Source of the DNA: VAZQ01 sp040510075
GTDB taxonomy: Bacteria; Pseudomonadota; Alphaproteobacteria; Rhizobiales; Xanthobacteraceae
Length of the DNA: 11,991 bases
Assembly: GCA_040510075.1 (NCBI GenBank)
Contig: JBEVJT010000111.1
Location: forward strand, 1 to 11,991
Direction of reading: 5' to 3'
This document shows positions 6,345-11,991 of this stretch, one piece after another (the first letter of the stretch is position 1; each line of letters starts with the position of its first letter). The translations under genes were made by a program, and so were the position numbers. Below the pieces are notes generated by a model that was not told the DNA's origin, ran no database searches, and was given only the letters and a program-made list of their open reading frames with translations.

Positions 6345-7022
6345 TCACGCCTGTAGATGCTTACGCAAAAATTCGAGCGAGCGCTCCCAGGCAAGCCTGG
6401 CGCTCGGCGCGTGAAAGCTGCCGCGCTCGTCGCAATGAAAGCCGTGCTGCGCTTCCGGATAGACGTAAATCTCGCAGTCCTGCCCGCGCTTCTTCTTGAT
6501 CGCCTCCACATCGCTCATGGGAATGGATGCGTCCTTTTCGCCGAAATGCATCAATGTCGGCACCTTGGGCTTCTCGTCGGCGAAGCGCGCAATCTGACCT
6601 CCGTAATAACAGACCGCGGCGTCAAGCCCGCCAAGTCTGCACGCCGCGAGGAATGACATCGTGCCGCCCATGCAGAAGCCCATGATGGCAACGCGTCCGC
6701 CGGCTTTGATCTCGTCGATGGCAGCCTGGCTATCGCGCAGCATCGCCTTCCAATCAGGGTTGGCGACGAACTTGCGCGCCTCGGCGATCTCATCTGGCGA
6801 ATAGCCGCTCTCGAAATTTTTCACCTGGCGATCGAACAAAGCCGGCGCGAGCGCAGCATAACCTTCCCCCGCCAGGCGATCGCAAACAGCGCGGATGTGA
6901 TGATTGACGCCGAAGATCTCCTGAATGACGACCACGCCGCCTTTGGCCGTGCCGGCTGGCTCGGCGCGATAGCCCCCCAACTGAAACTTGTCGGCCGCGG
7001 TCAGCGAGACGTGCTTGCCCAA
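6345..7022 (-). CDS. Dienelactone hydrolase family protein
   Basis: A 225-residue alpha/beta hydrolase of the dienelactone hydrolase family, cytosolic. The cysteine nucleophile is in GFCMGG (Cys 117), the Asp is in GEKDASIP (Asp 164) and the His is in AQHGFH (His 193). The family's characteristic Glu, in VVIQEIFG (Glu 35), is also present, so the catalytic set is complete. Classical members open dienelactone in chlorocatechol breakdown, but many relatives act on other esters or lactones. The start is a TTG at 7022 with GGGAGGT four bases upstream; an ATG overlapping the ribosome site is in a different frame. It follows the luciferase-like gene by 57 bases on the same strand and is convergent with the export-protein gene. 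Family is firm; the ring-cleavage role is not shown. Confidence 0.87.
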   Translation of the reverse strand: MGKHVSLTAADKFQLGGYRAEPAGTAKGGVVVIQEIFGVNHHIRAVCDRLAGEGYAALAPALFDRQVKNFESGYSPDEIAEARKFVANPDWKAMLRDSQAAIDEIKAGGRVAIMGFCMGGTMSFLAACRLGGLDAAVCYYGGQIARFADEKPKVPTLMHFGEKDASIPMSDVEAIKKKRGQDCEIYVYPEAQHGFHCDERGSFHAPSARLAWERSLEFLRKHLQA

Positions 7023-7079
7023 AATTACCTCCCATGCAGTTGCACCCGAACTGCAGCCCCGCGCGTCGGTCCTGCAATT

Positions 7080-8087
7080 TCAAGCTTGCGCCAGCCCAAA
7101 CGCCTCCGCAAGCAGTTCATAGGAATGCCGTCGTGCGGCGTGAGCGTAAAGCATGGTGGTCACCATGATCTCGTCCGCCTGAGTTGCGGCAATAATCTGC
7201 GCAAGCTGCGTGCGCACCGTTTCCTTGCTGCCCACGATCAGCCGCTTGCGATTGTGCGCAATCAGGGCGCGTTCGGCCGCCGAATAGGGATAGCGCTGCG
7301 CTTCGTCAGGATCCGCCAGAGGGGCATATTGGCCGTAGCGCCTGCGCACGAAATTGAGATCGAGCGTTGCGGCAAGCCGCTCCGCCTCGGGATCGGCGTC
7401 GGCGCAGACAACCGCGCAGGCGAGAATCGCATAAGGGGACTCACGCGCGGCTGAGGCCTGAAATTTTTGCCGATAGCTCAGCATGGCTTCGGTCGCGTCG
7501 TGCTCGGCAAAATGGTGGGCGAAGGCAAAGCCGGCCCCGACCATGGCGGCAAGCTCTGCGCTGTAGCCGCTCGAACCGAGGAGCCAGATGGGCGGCAGGC
7601 GCACGTCTGCCGGCATGGCGCGCACCGTTCGAAAGGGATGGCCTTCCGGAAAGGCGTTGTTCTCGAAAAGCATGAGTTCCTGAAAACACTCGGGGAAATC
7701 GTCATCGCCGGCATCCTGGCGCCGCCGCAACGCGTAGGAGGTGACCGGGTCCGTGCCGGGCGCACGCCCCAGACCCAGATCGATGCGATCGGGAAACAGC
7801 GCTTCCAGCACCTTGAACCGCTCGGCAACCATCAAGGGCGCGTGGTTGGGAAGCATCACCCCGCCCGAGCCCACGCGTATGCGCTTCGTGATTGCGGCAA
7901 TCTGCGCGATCATGATCTCGGGCGCGGAGCTGGCGATCGAGGGCAGATTGTGATGTTCGGCCAACCAATAGCGGGTGAAGCCGAGGCGCTCGGCGAGACC
8001 AGCGAGATCAAGCGAGTTGCGCAGCGATTGAGCGCCGGTTGAGCCGGCGGCGACCGGCGACAGATCGAGAACGGAAAGCGGGACCAC
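7080..8087 (-). CDS. LLM-class (luciferase-like) flavin-dependent oxidoreductase
   Basis: A 335-residue TIM-barrel flavoprotein of the bacterial luciferase-like monooxygenase class, close to the MsnO8-type subgroup. Family signatures seen: RYWLAEHHN (39-47), RVGSGGVMLPNHAPLMVAERF (71-91), FPDRIDLGLGRAPGTDP (98-114) and WLLGSSGYSAELAA (168-181). Such enzymes use reduced FMN, or sometimes F420, and oxygen to oxidise small substrates; substrates in this subgroup are mostly unknown. The start is a GTG at 8087. An in-frame TGA (the upstream gene's own stop, 8103-8105) leaves no other start before the first barrel strand, and no ribosome site is seen, so translation may depend on the upstream gene ending 15 bases earlier. 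The dienelactone hydrolase gene follows. Confidence 0.88.
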   Translation of the reverse strand: MVPLSVLDLSPVAAGSTGAQSLRNSLDLAGLAERLGFTRYWLAEHHNLPSIASSAPEIMIAQIAAITKRIRVGSGGVMLPNHAPLMVAERFKVLEALFPDRIDLGLGRAPGTDPVTSYALRRRQDAGDDDFPECFQELMLFENNAFPEGHPFRTVRAMPADVRLPPIWLLGSSGYSAELAAMVGAGFAFAHHFAEHDATEAMLSYRQKFQASAARESPYAILACAVVCADADPEAERLAATLDLNFVRRRYGQYAPLADPDEAQRYPYSAAERALIAHNRKRLIVGSKETVRTQLAQIIAATQADEIMVTTMLYAHAARRHSYELLAEAFGLAQA

Positions 8088-8102
8088 GCTTTGCGATTGC
8101 GC

Positions 8103-8390
8103 TCAGAACGGCCAGGGACGGCGCAGGCGCCAGTCGTTTTTCCAGCCGGTCAGACGGCCATTGCGGAACTGAAGCGCCACGGCCCCATCGACCGGATAAA
8201 AACCCCGAATGCCCGCCGAGCCGTAAGCGACGTAAATCTCGGAGCCTCGATAGCTGGAGTAATATGCGAGGGGAACGCCAAGCGCCATAGCCGCTTCGTC
8301 CGGCGTCATGCCGAAGGCGAGCGGAGCGACATTGTTGTAGCCGCAGTAGCCGGCAAAACAGATCCAAAGCGACACGGCGAGGCGTTTCAT
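8103..8390 (-). CDS. Small exported protein of unknown function
   Basis: A 95-residue protein starting with KR and a hydrophobic stretch (about 4-16), so it is probably exported. Cleavage could fall near the CGYNN segment, and the two cysteines at 11 and 16 leave a lipoprotein anchor possible but without a good lipobox. The mature part contains PLAFGMTPDEAAMALGVPL (23-41), a segment reminiscent of BamE/SmpA-like proteins, in which a GMT turn starts a helix. A repeated strand pattern (SEIYVAYGSAGIRGFYPVDG) follows, and the C-terminus is rich in Trp and Arg. AGGA precedes the ATG at about the right distance. The gene ends 15 bases before the luciferase-like gene and likely shares its transcript. 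I do not recognise a specific family. Confidence 0.65.
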   Translation of the reverse strand: MKRLAVSLWICFAGYCGYNNVAPLAFGMTPDEAAMALGVPLAYYSSYRGSEIYVAYGSAGIRGFYPVDGAVALQFRNGRLTGWKNDWRLRRPWPF

Positions 8391-8446
8391 GGCGTATCCT
8401 CTGGCACCGATGCGCGGCGTTTTTGCGACTGCACGTTTGCCGGTGA

Positions 8447-8737
8447 TTAGCGGTAAACCTCGCGGCGGTGCCCGACTGCCACGACAACGACCACAAAGCG
8501 ATCATCCTCTATTGCCGGGACAATACGGTAGTCGCCCACCCGATAACGCCAGAACCCTTTATGCTCTCCTTGTAGTGCATGGCCAAAGCGGCGTGGGTTT
8601 TCGCTGGCCGCGATCCGCTCGCGCAAATAGTCCAAGACGCGGCGCTCTGCTTTCTGGCCTAACTTCCGCAGGTCGCGGACTGCGGCGGGTAGGAATTCGA
8701 CGCGCCAGGCCTGAAAGGCCATGAACGTTTGTTTCAT
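8447..8737 (-). CDS. RelE/ParE-family toxin, no antitoxin seen
   Basis: A RelE-superfamily protein of 96 residues (91 if the second Met at 8722 is used). Visible core: WRVEFLPAAVRDLRKL near the start, a helix pair, then RRFGHALQGEHKGFWRYRVGDYRIV and the closing strand VVVVVAVGHRREVYR. The spacing and the Arg/His/Tyr set (YRVGDYR, HRREVY) agree with mRNA-cleaving RelE toxins that act at the ribosome. Such genes normally follow or precede a small antitoxin gene on the same strand. Here the next minus-strand genes do not look like antitoxins: the exported-protein gene downstream, and nothing readable upstream to 8840. The start is uncertain because no ribosome site is clear. The perfect palindrome CTGCA-C-TGCAG lies nine bases upstream of 8737. 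It may be an orphan toxin or the remains of a pair. Confidence 0.8.
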   Translation of the reverse strand: MKQTFMAFQAWRVEFLPAAVRDLRKLGQKAERRVLDYLRERIAASENPRRFGHALQGEHKGFWRYRVGDYRIVPAIEDDRFVVVVVAVGHRREVYR

Positions 8738-8745
8738 AAGCCACA

Positions 8746-8756
8746 CTGCACTGCAG
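8746..8756. promoter_or_regulatory. Palindrome CTGCA-C-TGCAG upstream of the relE-like gene
   Basis: A perfect five-base inverted repeat around one central base, nine bases before the 8737 start and inside the 102-base gap to the divergent small gene. Toxin-antitoxin operators are often palindromes at this place, but arms this short can occur by chance. Confidence 0.3.
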
Positions 8757-8839
8757 CCGGCAGAAGCTTTCGGGGCTTTGCCCGCGCCTTCCAATGTTGC
8801 TAGTTTTCATTTTTCGGGTCGCGTAGGGAGGGGTATGTG

Positions 8840-9055
8840 ATGGCAGCAACCATTTTTCAGGAGTGGCGCCGCGAATGTGACGCCGTGCAGAAAGAAATGG
8901 ATCGTCTCATAGCGGCGGGACGACCCCAATCGGCGGAAGAACGCCTCGTACGCCAGTTGCAGTTTACGGCGCTGATTGAGCGTCGCGATGCGGCGGCGCG
9001 GCAGCTGCTGACCGCCACTCCAGCACGCAAAGAAGTGACGCGTAGCCCGGATTGA
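8840..9055 (+). CDS. Small charged helical protein, hypothetical
   Basis: A 71-residue soluble protein, probably almost wholly helical: IFQEWRRECDAVQKEMDRLI, a GRPQSAEER turn, then helix to about residue 60. It contains many Arg and Glu residues and no membrane segment. The ATG at 8840 is preferred over the GTG at 8837 because AGGGAGGGG lies six bases upstream. The last codons and the TGA fall inside the first REP-like hairpin, so the final residues (SPD) are encoded by the repeat and the natural C-terminus may once have been different. It is divergent from the RelE-like gene. Similar short proteins occur, from memory, as lone hypotheticals in Bradyrhizobium-type genomes. Function unknown; an antitoxin role is possible but unsupported by orientation. 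Confidence 0.65.
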   Translation: MAATIFQEWRRECDAVQKEMDRLIAAGRPQSAEERLVRQLQFTALIERRDAAARQLLTATPARKEVTRSPD

Positions 9056-9106
9056 GCGCAAGCGAAATCCGGGACGTGTACCCGGATGTCGTCACACTGC
9101 ATCCGG
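9041..9106. repeat. REP-like element: two adjacent hairpins
   Basis: First hairpin: CCCGGATT (9046-9053) pairs with AATCCGGG (9066-9073). Second: CCGGATG (9082-9088) pairs with CATCCGG (9100-9106), with an 11-base loop. The CGTAGCCCGGATTGAGCG start is the form of the dispersed GTAGCCCGGAT repeats known from many proteobacterial genomes. It sits between two convergent genes, overlaps the end of the left one and stops three bases before the end of the right one, so it may also slow or end transcription in both directions. Confidence 0.72.
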
Positions 9107-9109
9107 ATC

Positions 9110-10696
9110 TTACTCGGTTGTCGACCTCGGCGGGATGATCGAGATGACGTAACGCGCTGAGCGTCCGGGTACGCCCAAGTACTTGCGCATCAGCGTGATT
9201 TCAGTCGGCGCCACACCGGCTGCCGCGCTGCGCTTCTTCAGCGCATCGACGCACGTGCCTTCCTCTAACGGACAGACCAGCGCGATTCCCTCCCGTGCGA
9301 TGCGCGCTTCGTTGACCCAAGGAGACAAGCCGGGTGCGGCGATGTAGTAAGCGACCGGTCGGCCGCTTACATAAAACAGCACACCGTTGGCGAGGTTATC
9401 GTCACCGCCGATGATGGCGAGCGGGTTGTCGGTATGGGCGCGCCAAAACGTCTCCAGCGCGTCGGCGAGCATCCTGTAATGATCGGCGTGCCGGGGCAAG
9501 CCATGGCGGTGGATCACCATTGCTATGCCCGGGGCTCCGACGAGCAGGAGCAGCGGCAACGCAGATGCAACTGCCAGCAGCCGTACGATCGCGCTTCGCG
9601 GCACAACGAGGAGAGCGGATGAGAGCAGCACGATGGGCAGCAGGGTCGCCGCCGGTATCATCCACAGCGCGGTGATCTCGATGCGCAAGAGAATGACTAT
9701 CATCGCAGCAACTAAAATCGGAGCTGAGAAAGCCGCATTGACCAAGCGTCGTGCTGGAGAGCCTGGAAATATCGTGTCGCGCAGTGCGTCGATGCTGGGA
9801 CGAGCGGCCAGCAGGGCGCCCATGACGGCGGGTGCAATGTAGCCCGCAAAACTGATGAAGAAGAGAAGGGTTGAAAGCAGCACTCGGTAAAAGGGCTGGT
9901 GGCGCATTTCAGCAACGTAGGTTATTGCGCCAAAATCGCGTTGGAACAGCCAGACAAGGTGTGGTGCGAGCAGCACTGTTCCGACTGCAATGCTGATCCA
10001 GGGTGCCGAGGAGCGGAAATACGCGCCGCGGCGGCTGTCCGCGAGCGTCGCTATACCGAGTCCTGCGACGAGACAGATGGACCAGTATTTGCCGAGCATC
10101 GCCGCGGCGGTGCCGAGCCCGGCCAGCGCTGCCCACCCCAAGTGGCGCCGTTCAAACGAGCGCAGAAAGCAGCAGCTCGTTGCCGCCCACAGCGGAAGCA
10201 ATATCGTGTTGGCGTTGTATTTCATCGCATGAAAGTTCATGAAAGGCAGCAACGTGAGCAACGCTATCCCGGCAACGCGCTTCTCTGGCTCCAGATAATC
10301 TGCCGATAAGCGCCAGGCGATCCAGAGCGCGAGTGCCGGCATGATCATCGCGAGCAGATAATAGGTCCAATCCGTTCGCGGCATGACGCTGAACCAGAAA
10401 CCTACTAACCAAGCGGCCAACGGCGGATGTTTGGGCGTACCGAGAGCGGGCTCGCGCGACCAGGCGAGCATCTCGCCCATGTCGACGTGCACATCCTGGC
10501 TGCCTTTCGCGAGCACGCCATAGAGCGACCACACCAGCGCATAGCCGACGAGAAGCGTAGCCATGACACGCTCGCGCCGCGCCGGATCGACGAGCGCATC
10601 GACAAGCCGCTCGAACAGCGACAAGGCGCGCAGACGAAACGCAGCTAAAGTCATCGCCTCGACATTTTCTGCGGTTGCCTCATCTGGCGGGTGCAT
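9110..10696 (-). CDS. Glycosyltransferase family 39-type membrane protein (ArnT/PMT-like)
   Basis: A 528-residue polytopic inner-membrane glycosyltransferase with about ten or more hydrophobic helices between residues 45 and 400 and a soluble C-terminal part. The first periplasmic loop has the family's active-site arrangement: Asp 68 and Asp 72, Glu 75 (DVHVDMGEM), then KHPPLAAW at 89-96. Such enzymes move a sugar from a polyprenyl-phosphate donor to lipid A, protein or another acceptor on the outer face of the inner membrane. The C-terminal stretch contains AIIGGDDNLANGVLFYVSGR, as in other members with an extra periplasmic domain. The start at 10696 gives the longest frame, but MTLAAF at 10654 is also possible; neither has a good ribosome site. 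It is the last gene of an apparent three-gene operon. Acceptor and sugar unknown. Confidence 0.85.
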   Translation of the reverse strand: MHPPDEATAENVEAMTLAAFRLRALSLFERLVDALVDPARRERVMATLLVGYALVWSLYGVLAKGSQDVHVDMGEMLAWSREPALGTPKHPPLAAWLVGFWFSVMPRTDWTYYLLAMIMPALALWIAWRLSADYLEPEKRVAGIALLTLLPFMNFHAMKYNANTILLPLWAATSCCFLRSFERRHLGWAALAGLGTAAAMLGKYWSICLVAGLGIATLADSRRGAYFRSSAPWISIAVGTVLLAPHLVWLFQRDFGAITYVAEMRHQPFYRVLLSTLLFFISFAGYIAPAVMGALLAARPSIDALRDTIFPGSPARRLVNAAFSAPILVAAMIVILLRIEITALWMIPAATLLPIVLLSSALLVVPRSAIVRLLAVASALPLLLLVGAPGIAMVIHRHGLPRHADHYRMLADALETFWRAHTDNPLAIIGGDDNLANGVLFYVSGRPVAYYIAAPGLSPWVNEARIAREGIALVCPLEEGTCVDALKKRSAAAGVAPTEITLMRKYLGVPGRSARYVISIIPPRSTTE

Positions 10697-10718
10697 CTGG
10701 CTTCGCGCCTGGGCTGTT

Positions 10719-11609
10719 TCACGTGTTCGCCTGAACGAATTCGCCGATCTGCGTGATCGCCCGCTGCCCTTCGGGCACTATGCGCGCATAAAGATGCCAG
10801 CCGTGCGGCATGCGCGGCCAGATCTCGAGCTCAACCTGCCCGCCTGCGCAGCGCAGCTTCTCGGCAATACGAACAGAATCGTCGAGCAGCATTTCGTCGC
10901 TTCCTACCTGAATGAGAACCGGCGGCAGGCCGGCAAGATTGCCAAAAAGAGGCGAAGCATAAGGTGTACTGGGATCCACACCTGCGAGATACCATGCCGC
11001 AAATATGGAAAAGTCTTCCGACTTGCAGGTCGGGCCGCCTTCGGTATTGGTGCGGAGCGACGCGCCCGTGAGCGTGAGGTCGGTCCAAGGCGACAGCGCA
11101 ACCACCGCACCCGGCAGCGGCGTGCCTTCGTCACGCAATTTCAGAAGCATTGCGAGCGCGAGCCCGCCGCCTGCCGAGTCTCCCATGACCACAATCCTAT
11201 TTGGCGAACCCGCGGCGCCAAGCAACCATCGATACGCTGCAATGGAGTCTTCCAGCGCCGCCGGATAGGGATGTTCCGGTGCAAGCCGATAATCGATGCA
11301 TAACACCCGCGCCCGTGCCGACTTGGCAAGCCGCCAGGTGAGATCGCGAAACAGGAGAGGCGAGCCAAGTACGTAGCCGCCGCCGTGCAGGTACAGAATG
11401 TCGCGTGCGGATCCGTTCCAGCTCACCAGCTCGGCCTTAACGCCGCCTGCGGTGACCGCCTCAAGATCGAACGACCTCGGCGGTCTTGGAACGAGACGCT
11501 CGGCCAGCGCCGTCGAACGGCGCCAGCCCTCCGCGCCAGCCGCAATGCGTGTGCCGCGCTTCACGAGGAGACGCAGGGCCAGGCGCAACAGTTCAGCTCG
11601 TACACTCAT
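10719..11609 (-). CDS. HSL-family alpha/beta hydrolase (esterase, family IV)
   Basis: A 296-residue cytosolic esterase of the hormone-sensitive lipase family. The oxyanion motif HGGG is at 75-78 (ILYLHGGGYVLGS), and the nucleophile Ser 145 is in GDSAGGG. Acid and base are Asp 238 (VGSDEMLLDD) and His 269 (RMPHGWH), so the triad is complete. The block DYRLAPEHPYPAALED (106-121) is also typical. The start at 11609 (MSVRAELL) is chosen because upstream in-frame sequence is antisense to the neighbouring gene and has no hydrolase character; the ribosome site is weak. It lies 13 bases after the DUF2142-like gene and 22 before the glycosyltransferase, so it is probably co-transcribed. It may remove acyl groups from a lipid or sugar, but family IV esterases are broad and this is inference. 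Confidence 0.87.
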   Translation of the reverse strand: MSVRAELLRLALRLLVKRGTRIAAGAEGWRRSTALAERLVPRPPRSFDLEAVTAGGVKAELVSWNGSARDILYLHGGGYVLGSPLLFRDLTWRLAKSARARVLCIDYRLAPEHPYPAALEDSIAAYRWLLGAAGSPNRIVVMGDSAGGGLALAMLLKLRDEGTPLPGAVVALSPWTDLTLTGASLRTNTEGGPTCKSEDFSIFAAWYLAGVDPSTPYASPLFGNLAGLPPVLIQVGSDEMLLDDSVRIAEKLRCAGGQVELEIWPRMPHGWHLYARIVPEGQRAITQIGEFVQANT

Positions 11610-11622
11610 CCGTTGCGTAAGA

Positions 11623-11991
11623 CTATCCGGCCCAGTGAGCGTGCCAGAGCGCTTCCGCCATCGCGAGCATCGAGACGAAAGCGCCAGCGAGTCCCGAGAC
11701 GGCGTGCAGCCCGCCAGGGCCGCGGTGGTTGAGCATTGCGCTAAGAACGATTGCGAGTAGCGGCAGCAGGACCAGGAAATATCGACCCTGGAGACCATGA
11801 ATGCGGTCCGCAGTCGTCGGCGTCAATGTGACGAAAAAAATGATGAAAACCGCGCAGCAGTAGGCGAGGGCCGTGGCAACCGCAACGACAGCTGCGCGGG
11901 CGCGGGCGGTGCCTGAAAGCCCGAGCGCTCCAACAAAACATGGCGCAAGCAGAACCGAGATGGCGGGGTAGGCCCATGCTCGCATGGGCAC
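11623..11991 (-). CDS. DUF2142-like membrane protein, C-terminal part (5' end outside window)
   Basis: The last 122 or so residues of a membrane protein that continues past the right edge; the GTG at 11991 is only the first codon in view. Four hydrophobic segments are seen. Between the second and third lies DRIHGLQGRYFLVLLPLL, the signature segment of DUF2142 proteins, which are related to GT-C glycosyltransferases and usually lie in polysaccharide or glycolipid gene sets. The protein ends with MAEALWHAHWAG. It leads an apparent operon with the esterase and the GT39-type gene. The DUF2142 assignment rests on this one motif and the context. Confidence 0.7.
   Translation of the reverse strand: MPMRAWAYPAISVLLAPCFVGALGLSGTARARAAVVAVATALAYCCAVFIIFFVTLTPTTADRIHGLQGRYFLVLLPLLAIVLSAMLNHRGPGGLHAVSGLAGAFVSMLAMAEALWHAHWAG

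Noticed and set aside
8840..9055. The 71-residue protein as antitoxin of the RelE-like protein
   Set aside because: It is on the opposite strand, shows no DNA-binding ribbon-helix-helix or Phd/RelB pattern, and its C-terminus is formed by a repeat. It is kept only as a speculative partner.
10719..11798. Longer esterase protein starting at 11798
   Set aside because: The extra 63 residues overlap the end of the DUF2142-like gene in another frame, are rich in Ser, Cys and Arg, and do not belong to the hydrolase fold.

Overview
This is an 11,991-base, GC-rich window with no RNA genes, CRISPR array, transposase or prophage genes. The families present suggest an alphaproteobacterium, most likely a soil Hyphomicrobiales (Bradyrhizobium/Xanthobacteraceae-like): a Liv-type transporter, a dihydroxypyridine-hydroxylase-like flavoprotein, GlcG/HbpS and beta-hydroxyacid dehydrogenase proteins, a small SLBB export protein, and CCCGGATT-type REP hairpins. 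This placement rests on recalled family resemblance, not on a search.

Left part (1-5454), small-molecule catabolism. A truncated branched-chain amino acid type ABC permease gene runs leftward off the edge. A cupin gene (minus) is divergent from an FAD aromatic-ring-type monooxygenase gene (plus, TTG start). The monooxygenase stop overlaps the stop of a convergent gene for a small two-helix membrane protein (STM3941-like). That gene lies 28 bases downstream of a beta-hydroxyacid dehydrogenase gene (minus). A second, paralogous dehydrogenase is divergent from the first (plus) and is followed, after an inverted repeat, by a GlcG/HbpS-like gene. Transporter, oxygenase, dehydrogenases and GlcG-like protein together fit uptake and oxidation of small acids or heterocycles; the substrate cannot be read from the sequence.

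Middle (5455-8390). A polysaccharide-export (SLBB) gene appears to have its signal peptide separated from the mature part by a stop codon and a frame change. It is convergent with a minus-strand dienelactone hydrolase-like gene. Further right, also on the minus strand, is a pair made of a small exported protein and a luciferase-like flavin monooxygenase.

Right part (8391-11991). A RelE-type toxin gene without a visible antitoxin is divergent from a small helical protein gene whose last codons and stop lie inside a REP-like double hairpin. Beyond the hairpins, a minus-strand operon reads DUF2142-like membrane protein (partial), then HSL-family esterase, then GT39-type glycosyltransferase, with gaps of 13 and 22 bases. 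This suggests modification of a lipid-linked sugar or envelope glycan.

I see no clear, self-contained undescribed system. The most useful leads are the broken export-gene start, the orphan RelE with its upstream palindrome, the REP element that ends a gene, the inverted repeat that may cover a translation start, and the monooxygenase/cupin divergon.
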